Part shown: positions 49,070-58,512 of the stretch, piece by piece
How the letters are laid out: each line of letters opens with the position of its first letter
Numbering within the stretch: the first letter of the stretch is position 1
From: Hyphomicrobium sp.
GTDB lineage: Bacteria > Pseudomonadota > Alphaproteobacteria > Rhizobiales > Hyphomicrobiaceae
Direction of reading: 5' to 3'
Assembly (NCBI GenBank): GCA_025458125.1
Contig: JALOTA010000018.1
Coordinates: forward strand, 1 to 62,916
Length of the DNA: 62,916 nucleotides
Translations under genes and position numbers: made by a program
The notes under the pieces: generated by a model
What the model was told of the DNA's origin: nothing
Databases searched by the model: none
Seen by the model: the letters and a program-made list of their open reading frames with translations, nothing else

Positions 49070-52000
49070 TCAACGCGCATCGAAGAGCTTGAGCTGTTTT
49101 TCATCCTGACCTTTTGTCTCGTAGGCGAGCTGCTCGATCCGGTCGAAGGGCACCTGCTCGGCCTCGATCAAGGACCGCTGGGCCTTCATCGATCGGACAT
49201 GCCCTTCCTGCACGAGGTGGAATTCACCGACGGTCTGGTGCGGAAGAACGGCTGCGGGATCGAGGCCGCTTTCGCTCTGGAAGGCCGCCTTCAGCTTTCT
49301 CAGAGCCGTATCCTCGCGGACGCGGCCGATGAACCAGCTCGTGATCTGGTCGCGGCTCTTGTAGTCGAGGTCGCCGGGCGACTGGGTGGCCAGCATCAAA
49401 CCGAGCCCTGCCGAGCGCGCGCGCTTCAACAGGCTCTGCAGAGGCTCGGCCGTGGCCGGCTTCGCGTTTGCCGGAATGTAGAGGTCCGCCTCGTCGAACA
49501 TGACGACGGCCTGCAATTCGTCGTTGGGGTTGCGCTGGCAGAAGCGCAGCGCCTCGGACAGGAACTGCGAAACCCAGAACAGGATGTTCTCGTTGTCGCC
49601 AAGGAACCCCGTGTAAATGATCGAGAGTCGCGTTCGCCCGTCGCGGGCAAAAGGACCAAGCCCGAGCAGGCTTTCCATGCGGAGGCTTTCTCCGCCGCCT
49701 TCGAAAAGAGCCGAATTGCGGTGCCGCAAGCTGTCGAGCTGTGCGACGAGATCGCGCCTGATCTTGCCTGACGGGTCCATACGCTGAGTGAGGTCGGTGA
49801 GCTCTGGGTCCTCGTCTTCGAGAAGCGCGATGAGGTCGGCCAGCGTCACTTCGCGGCTATAGCGCGATCCAAGAATACGCAGTGCAACCGAGAGCGTTCC
49901 GGACTGCTTCTGATGGGTCGCGGAGTTCTTGAGGTGCAGCATCTCTCCCAGCGCCGCGGACGAGAGATTTGCCAGCAATTGCTGCTCATGCTCGGGAAGC
50001 TCGTTGATGCCATTGGGCAGAAGCGTGATCGAGATCGGACGGCCGGAGGCGCGTCCTGGCGTGTAGACGGCCACATCGATGGCATCGGCGAGCTTTTCAC
50101 GTTCGCCGCGGCGCTCGGTGAACTCGTCGTCGTTGGCCCGCCAGACATCGGGATTGGCGTACGAGCACAGATCGCCCTTGCGATCGAGAAGAACGGCCGG
50201 GATGCCCTGCAGCAGAAGCTGCTCGATCAGGCACAGCGCCAGCGTCGTCTTGCCTGAGCCCGAACCGCCAAGTACGGCCGCGTGGCGCTTCAGAACATCC
50301 TTATTGAGTGTAATGGGCTTGGCGCGTCCGCCGTTCTCGCGTCCCGCTAGGATCGACCCGGCACTGCCATTCTCGTCGAGAATGACCGACAGCGGCAGTT
50401 CGTCGTCATTATCGGGCAGAGGTTCGCCATCACCGTCGGCCCAGCCGGCTGTCCATCCAACGGGCGCGGATGCGGCCGCGCCGTCTGCCGCCTCTGATGC
50501 AGCCGGGTTCGGCGAGGACGGATTCATCTCGTCGGCCTTTGAGGTGCGCGGCAGGCTGCGGCCGAGCAAGTCGAGACGCAGAAGCTGGATCACCACCAGA
50601 ACGCTGGACAGCAGTCGCGCTTCCTCGAACCAGGATGTGAAACCTGCATCGTTGCGATGGTGCGCATGGAACTCGCGCACAGTCATGATGCGTTCCCAGT
50701 CCGGGATCGGGACGATGATCTGGCGGCCTCCGCTCTCGCGAAACCTGCGCATGGCCTGCGCCGTCTGGTTCTTGCCATTGGGCGGGAAATCGGAGGCCCT
50801 GAGCATGAAGCACGTCTTGCCGGCCATGGCGCTCAGCACCGTGTCGAGCTGACGCTTCAAGCCGCCGCCCTGGGTCTTGCGGTTGCAAAGAAAAACCCGC
50901 GCCTCCGCGGCGTGCCCGGAGCCTTTGTGACGAATGACGAGGTCGAAAGACGGCACGTCGTCCGACAGTTCCAGCCGGTTGGTCGCGAGCACGATCTCGC
51001 CGCCCCACTCGTCCTTGGCCAACGCAAGTCCGGCCATAAGCGTGTCGAGCATTTCGCGGTCGTCGGACGGTATCTCCGCCTCGGAAGCGCTCTGGAATCG
51101 CTCCCAAACGTCACGATATTCCATCGGAGACGTGGGCGCGCGGGATGGGCCGCCGTCATCGCTGCCGAAAATGCCGCCAAGAACGGACGCGAGCGTAGAA
51201 GCCCAGCCTCCGGAAGTTTCATCGCGCTCGTCCGGCTCGCCGTTGACCTTCTCGCGAAGCCTTGACTGGGCGTGTTCGAGAAGCCGGCGCGTCGAGAGGC
51301 CGCCGAACTCTTCGAAGAATTGCGGTCCGAAGAATTGGGTCGGATCGGGGTAGGCAAGACCGGCGGCTTTGTCGGCCTCATGCTGCAGACGCTTCGAGAT
51401 GATGAGGCGCGCCTCCTGCGGCGTGCGGCTCTCGAGAAGCGCGACTGGGCCCGATTTTTCGATCCGGTCTAGGTAGGATTGTGGAAGCGCGCCGCGCACC
51501 TGACCGTAGAAGTCATCGAGGCACGAGACAATGACGACAGCGTTGGTCAACCGGTTGGCGATTTGAATGAGATCGCGCACGGCCTTCTGGAACCTCTCCT
51601 CCGCATCGTCGAAGAAGCGCAGGTCCTCCACCTGATCGATGGCGAAAACAAACGCTGCCTTCTCGACGGCCCAGATCAGCTTGCCGAGCGACGTGATGAT
51701 TTCGAAGGCGCGATCTTCGCCGGTGTTGGGATCGAGTGCGCCGACGGCCGCATGCGCGAGCGGCGTCAACTGGCGTCCATTGAGGTATTGCCGGACGCGC
51801 TGGTCGATGCGCGGATCGCGCCGCTCCATGTAGAGCAGCGCGCGGACGATATTGATGTCCAGCTCTTCATTCGCGAGCTTCGGAGAGGCCACGATGTCGT
51901 CGGCAAGCCGCAGGACAAGGCGCGCCAGTTCGTTTTCGTCGAGTGCCGCCTCGCGCAGCTGCTCCAAGTCCTCGGCGGGCAGAACGGCGCTGTCGGACAC

Positions 52001-52453
52001 GAGCTTTGCCGTCAGGCGGGCCAGTCCGCTTTCCCCCTGGCTATCGGGGTCGAAGGACTTCTCGAGCGAGTGGACGATGCGGCGGAGAAAATAATCGGCG
52101 TAATTGGCGATGTCCGGCGTCATTTGAGCGTAGCCGAAGTAGGCTTCGCCCGTGCGGTGGCAGGACGTTCTCAGAGCGCGCAAGAGATGTGTCTTGCCGG
52201 CGCCGGACTGACCGTGAAAAAGAAGAATGCGCGCTTGGTTCGATGCACCTTTTCCCTGCAGCACCGATCGAAGAGTTTCTGCAAATTTCAGACGCGCCTT
52301 CGAATGGACTTCGCCGACGTCGACCGGATCTGCGCGCCAGATATCGTCTTCCCATGTGATCGAATGCTCGAAGGCGTGCGCCAGTTCATCGGCAGCCCAC
52401 TCCTGCGACGGCTCATTGACGCTGCTTTTTGCAATCAGACCCATGCGACCCAT
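49070..52453 (-). CDS. Double-ATPase protein: AAA/STAND-like plus HerA/FtsK-like
   Basis: 1127 residues, cytoplasmic. The first P-loop (residues 76-90, LLFHGQSGAGKTHLL) belongs to an AAA/STAND-like NTPase with a Walker B region FVFAIDQVEDLRFF (269-281). Residues about 490-590 may be a nuclease-like fold: FDLVIRHKG, then AEARVFLCNRK and a conserved-looking Gln (KRQLDTVL), but the usual ExK is E-x-R, so activity is doubtful. After an acidic linker, the C-terminal part is a HerA/FtsK-type ATPase: HAAVLGGSGSGKTTLALC (725-742), AVVMFDEADLYIPANA (982-997) and ATQSPGDLDYKSRDQ. HerA relatives pump or unwind DNA and are frequent in anti-phage systems. It is the second gene of a two-gene unit. I know no exact match. 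Confidence 0.8.
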   Translation of the reverse strand: MGRMGLIAKSSVNEPSQEWAADELAHAFEHSITWEDDIWRADPVDVGEVHSKARLKFAETLRSVLQGKGASNQARILLFHGQSGAGKTHLLRALRTSCHRTGEAYFGYAQMTPDIANYADYFLRRIVHSLEKSFDPDSQGESGLARLTAKLVSDSAVLPAEDLEQLREAALDENELARLVLRLADDIVASPKLANEELDINIVRALLYMERRDPRIDQRVRQYLNGRQLTPLAHAAVGALDPNTGEDRAFEIITSLGKLIWAVEKAAFVFAIDQVEDLRFFDDAEERFQKAVRDLIQIANRLTNAVVIVSCLDDFYGQVRGALPQSYLDRIEKSGPVALLESRTPQEARLIISKRLQHEADKAAGLAYPDPTQFFGPQFFEEFGGLSTRRLLEHAQSRLREKVNGEPDERDETSGGWASTLASVLGGIFGSDDGGPSRAPTSPMEYRDVWERFQSASEAEIPSDDREMLDTLMAGLALAKDEWGGEIVLATNRLELSDDVPSFDLVIRHKGSGHAAEARVFLCNRKTQGGGLKRQLDTVLSAMAGKTCFMLRASDFPPNGKNQTAQAMRRFRESGGRQIIVPIPDWERIMTVREFHAHHRNDAGFTSWFEEARLLSSVLVVIQLLRLDLLGRSLPRTSKADEMNPSSPNPAASEAADGAAASAPVGWTAGWADGDGEPLPDNDDELPLSVILDENGSAGSILAGRENGGRAKPITLNKDVLKRHAAVLGGSGSGKTTLALCLIEQLLLQGIPAVLLDRKGDLCSYANPDVWRANDDEFTERRGEREKLADAIDVAVYTPGRASGRPISITLLPNGINELPEHEQQLLANLSSAALGEMLHLKNSATHQKQSGTLSVALRILGSRYSREVTLADLIALLEDEDPELTDLTQRMDPSGKIRRDLVAQLDSLRHRNSALFEGGGESLRMESLLGLGPFARDGRTRLSIIYTGFLGDNENILFWVSQFLSEALRFCQRNPNDELQAVVMFDEADLYIPANAKPATAEPLQSLLKRARSAGLGLMLATQSPGDLDYKSRDQITSWFIGRVREDTALRKLKAAFQSESGLDPAAVLPHQTVGEFHLVQEGHVRSMKAQRSLIEAEQVPFDRIEQLAYETKGQDEKQLKLFDAR

Positions 52454-52486
52454 ACCCTATGCGCGCCCCGCGGTGGAGGCCGCGCG

Positions 52487-53638
52487 TCAATTCTCTGTTC
52501 GGATGTAGTGCCAGACGGTGTTGCGGTCCGGCGTGGCCGAGCGTTCGATCTCGTGGCGCAAATCCTTGTTTCTGAGATCGGCGTTCGCGAGCACCAAGGC
52601 GCCGCGGCGATGCGCCTCGATCAGCATGCTCTTGAATTCGATTTCAGACAGGGCCCAGACACCGTGTTCGGAGTGGATTGTTTCCCAGACCTGGGAGATG
52701 AATGCCTTGGCCGGCCAGCCTTGAGCGGTTCTGGCGGCGGCACGGTGCACGGCGATTGCGAATTCCTGCAGTCCCGGCCGCGGGGGCGGACCACTGGCGG
52801 GCTTGGCATCGTTCGCGGCTGCATCCACCAATCGTTCGGGCGCCCTGGAAGGGGCCGGCGTGGCCGTCCGCTGAAAGGCAGCGGCCTCGTCAAGCATCGC
52901 CGTCACCATGCGGCGCAAGAGCGCCAGCCGAACGGTGTCCGGATCGGTCTGCGCGGCTCCAACAGCGTCCGCTGCGAGTTGAGCGATGAGCTTGGCGTCG
53001 GTGGCAAAGTCGCGCGGGGAGGCCGCGAGCTGGCCTGCCAGCGCGCGGGCGGCCTTCGACGGAAGACCCGCACCTTTTTTAAAGCCTGTCTTGATGCTGT
53101 TGCCGAACGCACGTTCCAGAGCCACGAGCGCAAGCTGCGCACGAAGCTTGGCGTCTGGAATGTTCTTCCTGCCTTTCAGTCCGTAGGTCTTCTGGACGAT
53201 GGACGACCGCAGACCTTCCGGACGGGCGAGGCTCTTCTTGCGCGAGGCCGATTCGCCGCCCTGCCCCAGCGCCTTGGCGACGAGCGCGATATCTCGCAAC
53301 TCATCCCAGGAGGGGGCCTCGGGCTGGTCGATCTCGCAAAACAGGTTAGCCGCCGCTCGGCCGCTCTGCGTGGCGGTCAGACGGCCGCGATGCTCCGTTG
53401 CATATCCCGATTGCACGAGGGCCGTTGCTGCCTTTTCCACCGCCGCACGGATCTCCATGGCCGGCAACGTGTGCTGCAGGAGCGCGCCCGCGTCGCGCAC
53501 CAGTTCCGAGCGCGTGGCACCGCCCCCGCACGCCATGCGCGCAAGCAGCAGGTTCTCGATCGGTCCGGCAACGGCGTCGCGGGCGGTCTTTATCACCGCC
53601 TCGCCGGCACGTGCGGGCATGGGTTGGGCCTCCCTCAT
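52487..53638 (-). CDS. Partner protein of the double-ATPase, unknown function
   Basis: 383 residues, mostly helical, cytoplasmic, no known family. The N-terminus (about 20-110) looks like a winged-helix/array of helices (LVRDAGALLQHTLPAMEIRA, then LVQSGYATEHRGRLTATQSG). The middle is Ala/Lys-rich helices. The C-terminus has FKSMLIEAHRRGALVLANAD then a TVWHYIRTEN ending, which could be another winged helix. It lies 33 bases before the ATPase gene on the same strand, so the two form an operon; a specificity or DNA-recognition role is inference. An internal ATG at 53620 is an alternative start. Confidence 0.65.
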   Translation of the reverse strand: MREAQPMPARAGEAVIKTARDAVAGPIENLLLARMACGGGATRSELVRDAGALLQHTLPAMEIRAAVEKAATALVQSGYATEHRGRLTATQSGRAAANLFCEIDQPEAPSWDELRDIALVAKALGQGGESASRKKSLARPEGLRSSIVQKTYGLKGRKNIPDAKLRAQLALVALERAFGNSIKTGFKKGAGLPSKAARALAGQLAASPRDFATDAKLIAQLAADAVGAAQTDPDTVRLALLRRMVTAMLDEAAAFQRTATPAPSRAPERLVDAAANDAKPASGPPPRPGLQEFAIAVHRAAARTAQGWPAKAFISQVWETIHSEHGVWALSEIEFKSMLIEAHRRGALVLANADLRNKDLRHEIERSATPDRNTVWHYIRTEN

Positions 53639-54033
53639 GCAGACCCGGCGAACGAATCACCTGGTCATGGCTCAGAACTCTGCGAAAGAACCGGCGCACT
53701 TGGAAGGGGTGGGCACCGGCGGACTGCGGCTCCGCCGATGCGTGAGTCCCGTTGGACACGGTCGGTGCAGCCAAGTTGCAGATGAATCTGCATAATTTCG
53801 CACCGGACGACCGGATGTTGCCGCCGGTGCGCCAAAATCGCGTCACCATCTTTCGGCAAAAATCAATCAGGCGTCAGAGGGATAGGTCGCCTGATGCGTG
53901 CGGACGAGATCGAAGCGAGGTACGGACTGCCGGTCCGCGAAGCTTCGCAATCTCTTTACCATTAACGGGCAGTTAACGGGTCTCTGCGATGCTCGAAAAG
54001 TGTACCGCGCGTCATCTGGCGGGAGTGAGAAAA
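53639..54033. other. Divergent intergenic region between the ATPase operon and a lipoprotein gene
   Basis: About 395 bases that must hold promoters for both directions. It contains an inverted repeat ATCAGGCG...CGCCTGAT (53866-53873 with 53888-53895) and the CtrA box listed separately. Short open frames here are not convincing. Confidence 0.45.
53962..53977 (+). promoter_or_regulatory. CtrA box upstream of the CAP-domain lipoprotein gene
   Basis: TTAACGGGCAGTTAAC is a full match to the CtrA site TTAA-N7-TTAAC. It ends 56 bases before the lipoprotein ATG. CtrA is the cell-cycle response regulator of alphaproteobacteria; the position is compatible with either activation or repression. Confidence 0.65.
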
Positions 54034-54684
54034 ATGTATCGCGTTGTGATCGCGGCAGCCGCTGCCGCCGGTCTTGCGGCCTGCAGCTTGAACAGCGGGG
54101 CCATCTCTTCGGGTTTCGCCGAAGACCAGACCTCCGCAGTTTCCAAGCGTCCCCAGCCCACTGTCGCTCTCGGCGGCGAACCGTCTGTCGCGCGGCCACT
54201 GCAGGTTGCCCGCCTGGACGATCGTGCTCCCAGGGGGTCCTATGAGAACGCGCAGAGGGGCATGCTCTCCGATCGGGATTACTCCTCCACGGCACTCGAT
54301 CCGGAAAAAGCGCGCGACGTCATCAACCAGTACCGCCGCGACAACAAGCTGAAGCCGCTCAAGCTGAACGCCGAATTGACGGAGGCGGCGAAGGCCCACT
54401 CCCGCGACCTTTCGAAGTGGGATCGCATATCCCACTACGGTTCAGACGGTTCCAATCCTTGGGATCGCGTGAAGCGCACGGGTTACAAGGCGCGGCTGGC
54501 GGCAGAAAACGTCGGCACCGGCCAGGTGGATTTCGAAGAGGTCATGCGCGGGTGGAAGGCGAGCCCGGGCCACAACAAGAACCTGCTGCTATCCGACGCT
54601 TCCGAGATGGGATTGGCGCTCGTGCAGGATCCCAAGAGCGAGTTCAAGTCGTTCTGGACTCTGGTGCTCGCGGCACCCATGTAG
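54034..54684 (+). CDS. CAP-domain (SCP/PR-1-like) lipoprotein
   Basis: 216 residues. Signal peptide with a lipobox (MYRVVIAAAAAAGLAACSLN: LAAC), then a low-complexity linker and a CAP domain with LNAELTEAAKAHSRDLSKWD, the catalytic-type His and Glu residues (ISHYGSDG, AAENVGTG) and WKASPGHNKNLLL. Such proteins act in the cell envelope and bind or modify wall or lipid ligands in related bacteria. GGGAG stands ahead of the ATG at 54034. A perfect CtrA box upstream suggests cell-cycle control. Confidence 0.85.
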   Translation: MYRVVIAAAAAAGLAACSLNSGAISSGFAEDQTSAVSKRPQPTVALGGEPSVARPLQVARLDDRAPRGSYENAQRGMLSDRDYSSTALDPEKARDVINQYRRDNKLKPLKLNAELTEAAKAHSRDLSKWDRISHYGSDGSNPWDRVKRTGYKARLAAENVGTGQVDFEEVMRGWKASPGHNKNLLLSDASEMGLALVQDPKSEFKSFWTLVLAAPM

Positions 54685-54720
54685 CGACCACATCCGCGAC
54701 GGGGACCGCTACCCGTTAAA

Positions 54721-54954
54721 TTAGAGCCCATCTGTCTGTTCGACGCGTTGAACCGTGCGCTCGCGAACGCGCTCGGCCACCCCGGCCCAGGCCCAGGACC
54801 TCCCCGTGTCGCCATGCTGGCTGTGGTAGGTCGCAAAAAACTCCGCGATATCGGCCGCCAGCCAGCCGTGCCGGCCTTCCAGGACAGCGGCCATGAACTC
54901 GACGTCGCGAGGGGTTGGAGTGGGGTCTTCCTTGGGGTGCCATCCGAAGGACAT
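54721..54954 (-). CDS. Small conserved-looking protein, unknown
   Basis: 77 residues: MSFGWHPKEDPTPTPRDVEF, then helices AAVLEGRHGWLAADIAEFFA and WAGVAERVRERTVQR. The hydrophobic pattern looks like a real small soluble helical protein. No known domain. The ribosome-binding site is weak, and the gene stands alone between two envelope genes. Confidence 0.5.
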   Translation of the reverse strand: MSFGWHPKEDPTPTPRDVEFMAAVLEGRHGWLAADIAEFFATYHSQHGDTGRSWAWAGVAERVRERTVQRVEQTDGL

Positions 54955-55074
54955 GCGTGAGTAGTTCCCTGCCCGTTATTGTCTTGGGAGGGAAAAAGCA
55001 AAAACGACGCCAAACCTGACGACGCGCAGTGAATGACCCCGCTTAGAGTAAAAAAATGACGTTTTTTTATAGGC

Positions 55075-56211
55075 TTAATTTGCAGTGGCCGACCCGGCGC
55101 CGGTGGAGGCCGCCGGCTTTTTAACCGTGACGTTTGCGGCCGGTGTGCCAGACGCGGACGGCGATTTCTTCACGCTGGGACCGGCGGACGCATCAGCACC
55201 GGTCGCCACGGCCTCGGGCTTGGCCTCCGGGTTGGCTTTTTTGGCCTTTTCGCGTTTGGCCTTGGCAGCCTTGATGCGTTCGCGGCGCGCTTCGACGGCT
55301 GGATTGCGGCGCCCATTCCCGCAGTCCCAGGATTGGATGGTCGCCCGAACGCTGACCGGACCGCGGGCTTCTGGTGGGACCGGGACATTATCGATCGTGC
55401 TGGAATTGAACATTTCTTTCCAGCCGTACTGCTGGAAGCCGTGCTCGAGTAGACTTGCCGCGCGGATGTTGCGCTCACCGCCGGAGGGTTCGCCAAGAAC
55501 AACTGCCATCAGACGGCGGCCATTTCGCGTCGCACTCGCCACAACGTTGAAGCCGCTGTCGCATATGAAGCCCGTCTTGAGCCCGTCCGCGCCTTCGAAG
55601 GTCTTGAGTAGTCCGTTGTGCGACGCGAGACGGATCTTGCCGATACGCATCTGGGTCATCGACCAATAGGGCGCGTACTGGGGAAACTCCGTCGACACGG
55701 CGCGCGCCAGTTTGGCCAGATCACGCGCCGTTGAAACCTGATTAAAGGCCGGCAGCCCGTTGGCGTTGGCGAACGTCGTCCGCGTCATTCCAAGTTCGCG
55801 CGCGGCGGCGTTCATATCGGCCACGAATTGCAGCTCGGAACCGGAGATTTTCTCGGCGAGCATGATGGCAACATCATTGGCCGATTTGACGATCAGCGCC
55901 TGTAGCGCCAATTCGACCGTCAGTTCGCCGCCGACGGGCAGGCCGATCTTGGACGGTGGCTGTTGATTGGCGTGTTCCGAACAGATGACTTTGTCATCGA
56001 GACGAAGCCGGCCGGCCTTGATCGCCTTGAATGCAAGGTAGGCCGTCATAATCTTGGTGAGCGAGGCGGGGTGCCACTGATCGTCCATCTCTTCCGAGTA
56101 GAGGATCTTGCCATCGGCTGCATCGAACAGCAGCGCCGGGCCGGCCTGCGCAGGCGCTGCGGCCGCGAGCGTCGCGACAAGAACGGCAACAAGACTGGGC
56201 TTCAATCGCAT
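55075..56211 (-). CDS. D-alanyl-D-alanine carboxypeptidase (DacA-like)
   Basis: 378 residues, exported low-molecular-mass penicillin-binding protein that trims pentapeptides. Signal peptide (LVAVLVATLAAAAPAQA). The active-site Ser is in HPASLTKIMTAY, SxN in IVKSANDVAIML and KTG in DGLKTGFICDSG. A C-terminal tail rich in Lys, Ala and Pro (about 60 residues) is unusual and may bind the wall or outer structures. The ATG at 56211 follows GGAGGG by five bases; the frame up to 56400 is rejected. Confidence 0.92.
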   Translation of the reverse strand: MRLKPSLVAVLVATLAAAAPAQAGPALLFDAADGKILYSEEMDDQWHPASLTKIMTAYLAFKAIKAGRLRLDDKVICSEHANQQPPSKIGLPVGGELTVELALQALIVKSANDVAIMLAEKISGSELQFVADMNAAARELGMTRTTFANANGLPAFNQVSTARDLAKLARAVSTEFPQYAPYWSMTQMRIGKIRLASHNGLLKTFEGADGLKTGFICDSGFNVVASATRNGRRLMAVVLGEPSGGERNIRAASLLEHGFQQYGWKEMFNSSTIDNVPVPPEARGPVSVRATIQSWDCGNGRRNPAVEARRERIKAAKAKREKAKKANPEAKPEAVATGADASAGPSVKKSPSASGTPAANVTVKKPAASTGAGSATAN

Positions 56212-56413
56212 CAGGGCCCTCCGCGGAAACTTCCGGTAACACATTCCGGGAAAGCACCGCAACGTAAGGGGATCAACGAACCGGACGCGCCTCAGATCCG
56301 GTACGCCCGACCTCTTATGACCGCCCGCCGCCCAAGCCTGAAAAGTCAGCCATCTCATAATGTTCCGCGTCATGAGCGGTCGGTGCAGCGATCCGGACAA
56401 GAGCGCACGCCTG

Positions 56414-58216
56414 TTACGCGGATTCCTGCAACGGCGAACTCAGTCCTGCCGCGCGGCGCTCCCTGACCACAGCTCTCTCGGCGGAGGCCGTCTGGGAATA
56501 GAGCTTCAAGTCCTCGACCCCGTCCTGCTGCACCGGTGTCAATGCCAGATCGGTGTACTTGCGCAGCGGGTCGCCGGCCACAACCTGCCTGGATATGCCG
56601 CGCAACAGACGCCAGCGGTTGGCCAACTGCCAGAGCTTGCCAAGGGCTTCAAAGGTGGTCTTGGCATGAAATGCCATGACGCTTTCCCGTGGCAGTCCCG
56701 GCCGCCTGTCGTTCCGGTGCTTGCGCCGAACGAGTCCAGCCTGAAGCGGATGCACATTCTCGACGGCCACGGCAGAGGAGAACCAGAGCAACACGGGCAT
56801 CAGCCGGTTGGCGTCGATCCCGCTGGCATGAGCGCGCCGCAAGATCGTTCGCATGTGATCGGGCGTATAGAACTGCAACCACGCATCCCGGTAAGTTTTC
56901 TGCCACTCCGCCCTGCTCATCAGCGGATGATCGGTCACGACATGCTCCAGCTCGTAGCGGTTCATGTCTGAGTCCATCGGGACGGATTGAGCGGAGAGCA
57001 CTTTGTGATCTTCCGATCCGGGTAGCGGCGTGAGAATGAAGAACTCCAGAGCGTCGATCGGCAGCTCTTCCTTGATAATGTCGATGTCGCGGGCGATCGA
57101 CTGGGGCGTGTCATTGGGAAAACCCAGGATATATCCCGCAAAGGTCATGATGCCTGCCGCCTTCCATGCGAGCAGCATCCGCCGGTACTCGGTCAGCTTG
57201 TTCTGGCGCTTCTTGGCCGCGATCAGATTGTCGGGATTGACGTTCTCAAGCCCGATGAAAACGCGCGTGACGCCCGCGCGCTTCGACTTCTCGATGAAGT
57301 TCGGGATCTTGTGGCAGAGCGTATCGACCTGAATCATGAAGCGCACGTCGAGTCCGTGCTGCTCTTTCAGCTCTATGATCCTGTCGTAAATGGCCTCCCA
57401 GTCTTTGTTGCGGGCGAAATTGTCGTCAGTGATGAAGAACCGGTTGATACCCTGCGCCCAGTTCGACCGAATGATCTGCTCCACGCTATCCGGCGATCTG
57501 TAACGAGACTTGCGGCCTTGTACGTTGATGATGGTGCAGAACGAGCATTGGAACGGACAGCCGCGTCCTGCGTCGAAGCTCGTGACGTTGCCGACGGTAC
57601 GCTTGACGAAGTCGCCCGACAGGAATGGCGGAGCCGGAACGTCCGCAATTCCAGGCAGCGCCGACATTACGTTGTAGACCGGGAGGAGCTTTCCGGCTGC
57701 CGCATCGAGGATCACCTGATCGAGATGTTCTTCGCATTCTCCGGCAAAAAGCGTGATCCCGAGATCCTGAGCTTCCATCAGGTCCGGCGGAACAGTGGGC
57801 AGCATGGCCAGGCAGCCCGACACATGAAAGCCGCCGATCACGACCGTGACACCGGCCTTCCGGAGTGGCCGTGCGATGTCCATGGCGCGGGGAAATTCGT
57901 TCGACTGAACTCCGACGAGCCCCACGAATCCGAAAAAGTTATTGCGGCGGAATTTCTCGACGATCTGATCGATCCTGACACGTGTGTTGGTTTCGTCGAT
58001 GGCCGTCACTTCGATGGGCGTTGCGGTACCCAGCAACTGCCGGCTCGCAGCACCGAGCGCCAACCCGTTGACAGCCGCCAGCGAGTTCGACGGCATCGTC
58101 GATCGCAACCACTGAATAACGTAGCCATCTTCGTCGTAATGCGACGGCTTGATGAGCATGATGTGAAACGGCTGCGATCGTGCGTCCGGCCGCACATGCG
58201 CCTGTGCAATGTCCAT
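56414..58216 (-). CDS. B12-binding radical SAM enzyme
   Basis: 600 residues. An N-terminal cobalamin-binding-like domain (IMLIKPSHYDEDGYVIQWLR, then VTVVIGGFHVSGCLAML) precedes the radical SAM core with the cluster motif CPFQCSFC (C220, C224, C227) and later GLENVNPDNLIAAKKRQNK and GYILGFPNDTPQSIARD. The family makes methylations and rearrangements in lipid, hopanoid and pigment synthesis. Whether this one acts on hopanoids or tetrapyrroles cannot be told from the sequence. It is monocistronic. Confidence 0.85.
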   Translation of the reverse strand: MDIAQAHVRPDARSQPFHIMLIKPSHYDEDGYVIQWLRSTMPSNSLAAVNGLALGAASRQLLGTATPIEVTAIDETNTRVRIDQIVEKFRRNNFFGFVGLVGVQSNEFPRAMDIARPLRKAGVTVVIGGFHVSGCLAMLPTVPPDLMEAQDLGITLFAGECEEHLDQVILDAAAGKLLPVYNVMSALPGIADVPAPPFLSGDFVKRTVGNVTSFDAGRGCPFQCSFCTIINVQGRKSRYRSPDSVEQIIRSNWAQGINRFFITDDNFARNKDWEAIYDRIIELKEQHGLDVRFMIQVDTLCHKIPNFIEKSKRAGVTRVFIGLENVNPDNLIAAKKRQNKLTEYRRMLLAWKAAGIMTFAGYILGFPNDTPQSIARDIDIIKEELPIDALEFFILTPLPGSEDHKVLSAQSVPMDSDMNRYELEHVVTDHPLMSRAEWQKTYRDAWLQFYTPDHMRTILRRAHASGIDANRLMPVLLWFSSAVAVENVHPLQAGLVRRKHRNDRRPGLPRESVMAFHAKTTFEALGKLWQLANRWRLLRGISRQVVAGDPLRKYTDLALTPVQQDGVEDLKLYSQTASAERAVVRERRAAGLSSPLQESA

Positions 58217-58512
58217 TTGCCGGGTCTCCGTCTGGAGCGCCGCGAAATGGCCGCGCTGGTTTCAAGCTAGCACAATCCCGCAATCGCACACGGGACATTC
58301 CCGCCACACAGCCTTAACGTCCGGCGACACCCCAAGGAAGTCACGCATTAAGCGGCGTTTTTCGGACATCGTCGGCGACGATTTGCGACGGCCGGAAATT
58401 TCTCTGCCATCGATTTGCCAAAATGGTCAGAGCCGCAATTGGTCAGGACTGCTATAGGGGAGCCACCTTACAATGCCACGCGGATAGGAACCGCAAGCGG
58501 GGGACGTGAGAA

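Noticed and set aside
51479-53785. A 768-residue open frame antisense to the double-ATPase operon
   Set aside because: It is the complement of two genes with recognisable motifs or coding pattern; high GC content keeps stops rare.
55048-55072. A/T inverted repeat after the D,D-carboxypeptidase gene as a terminator
   Set aside because: The stem is only A-T pairs, too weak to call with confidence.
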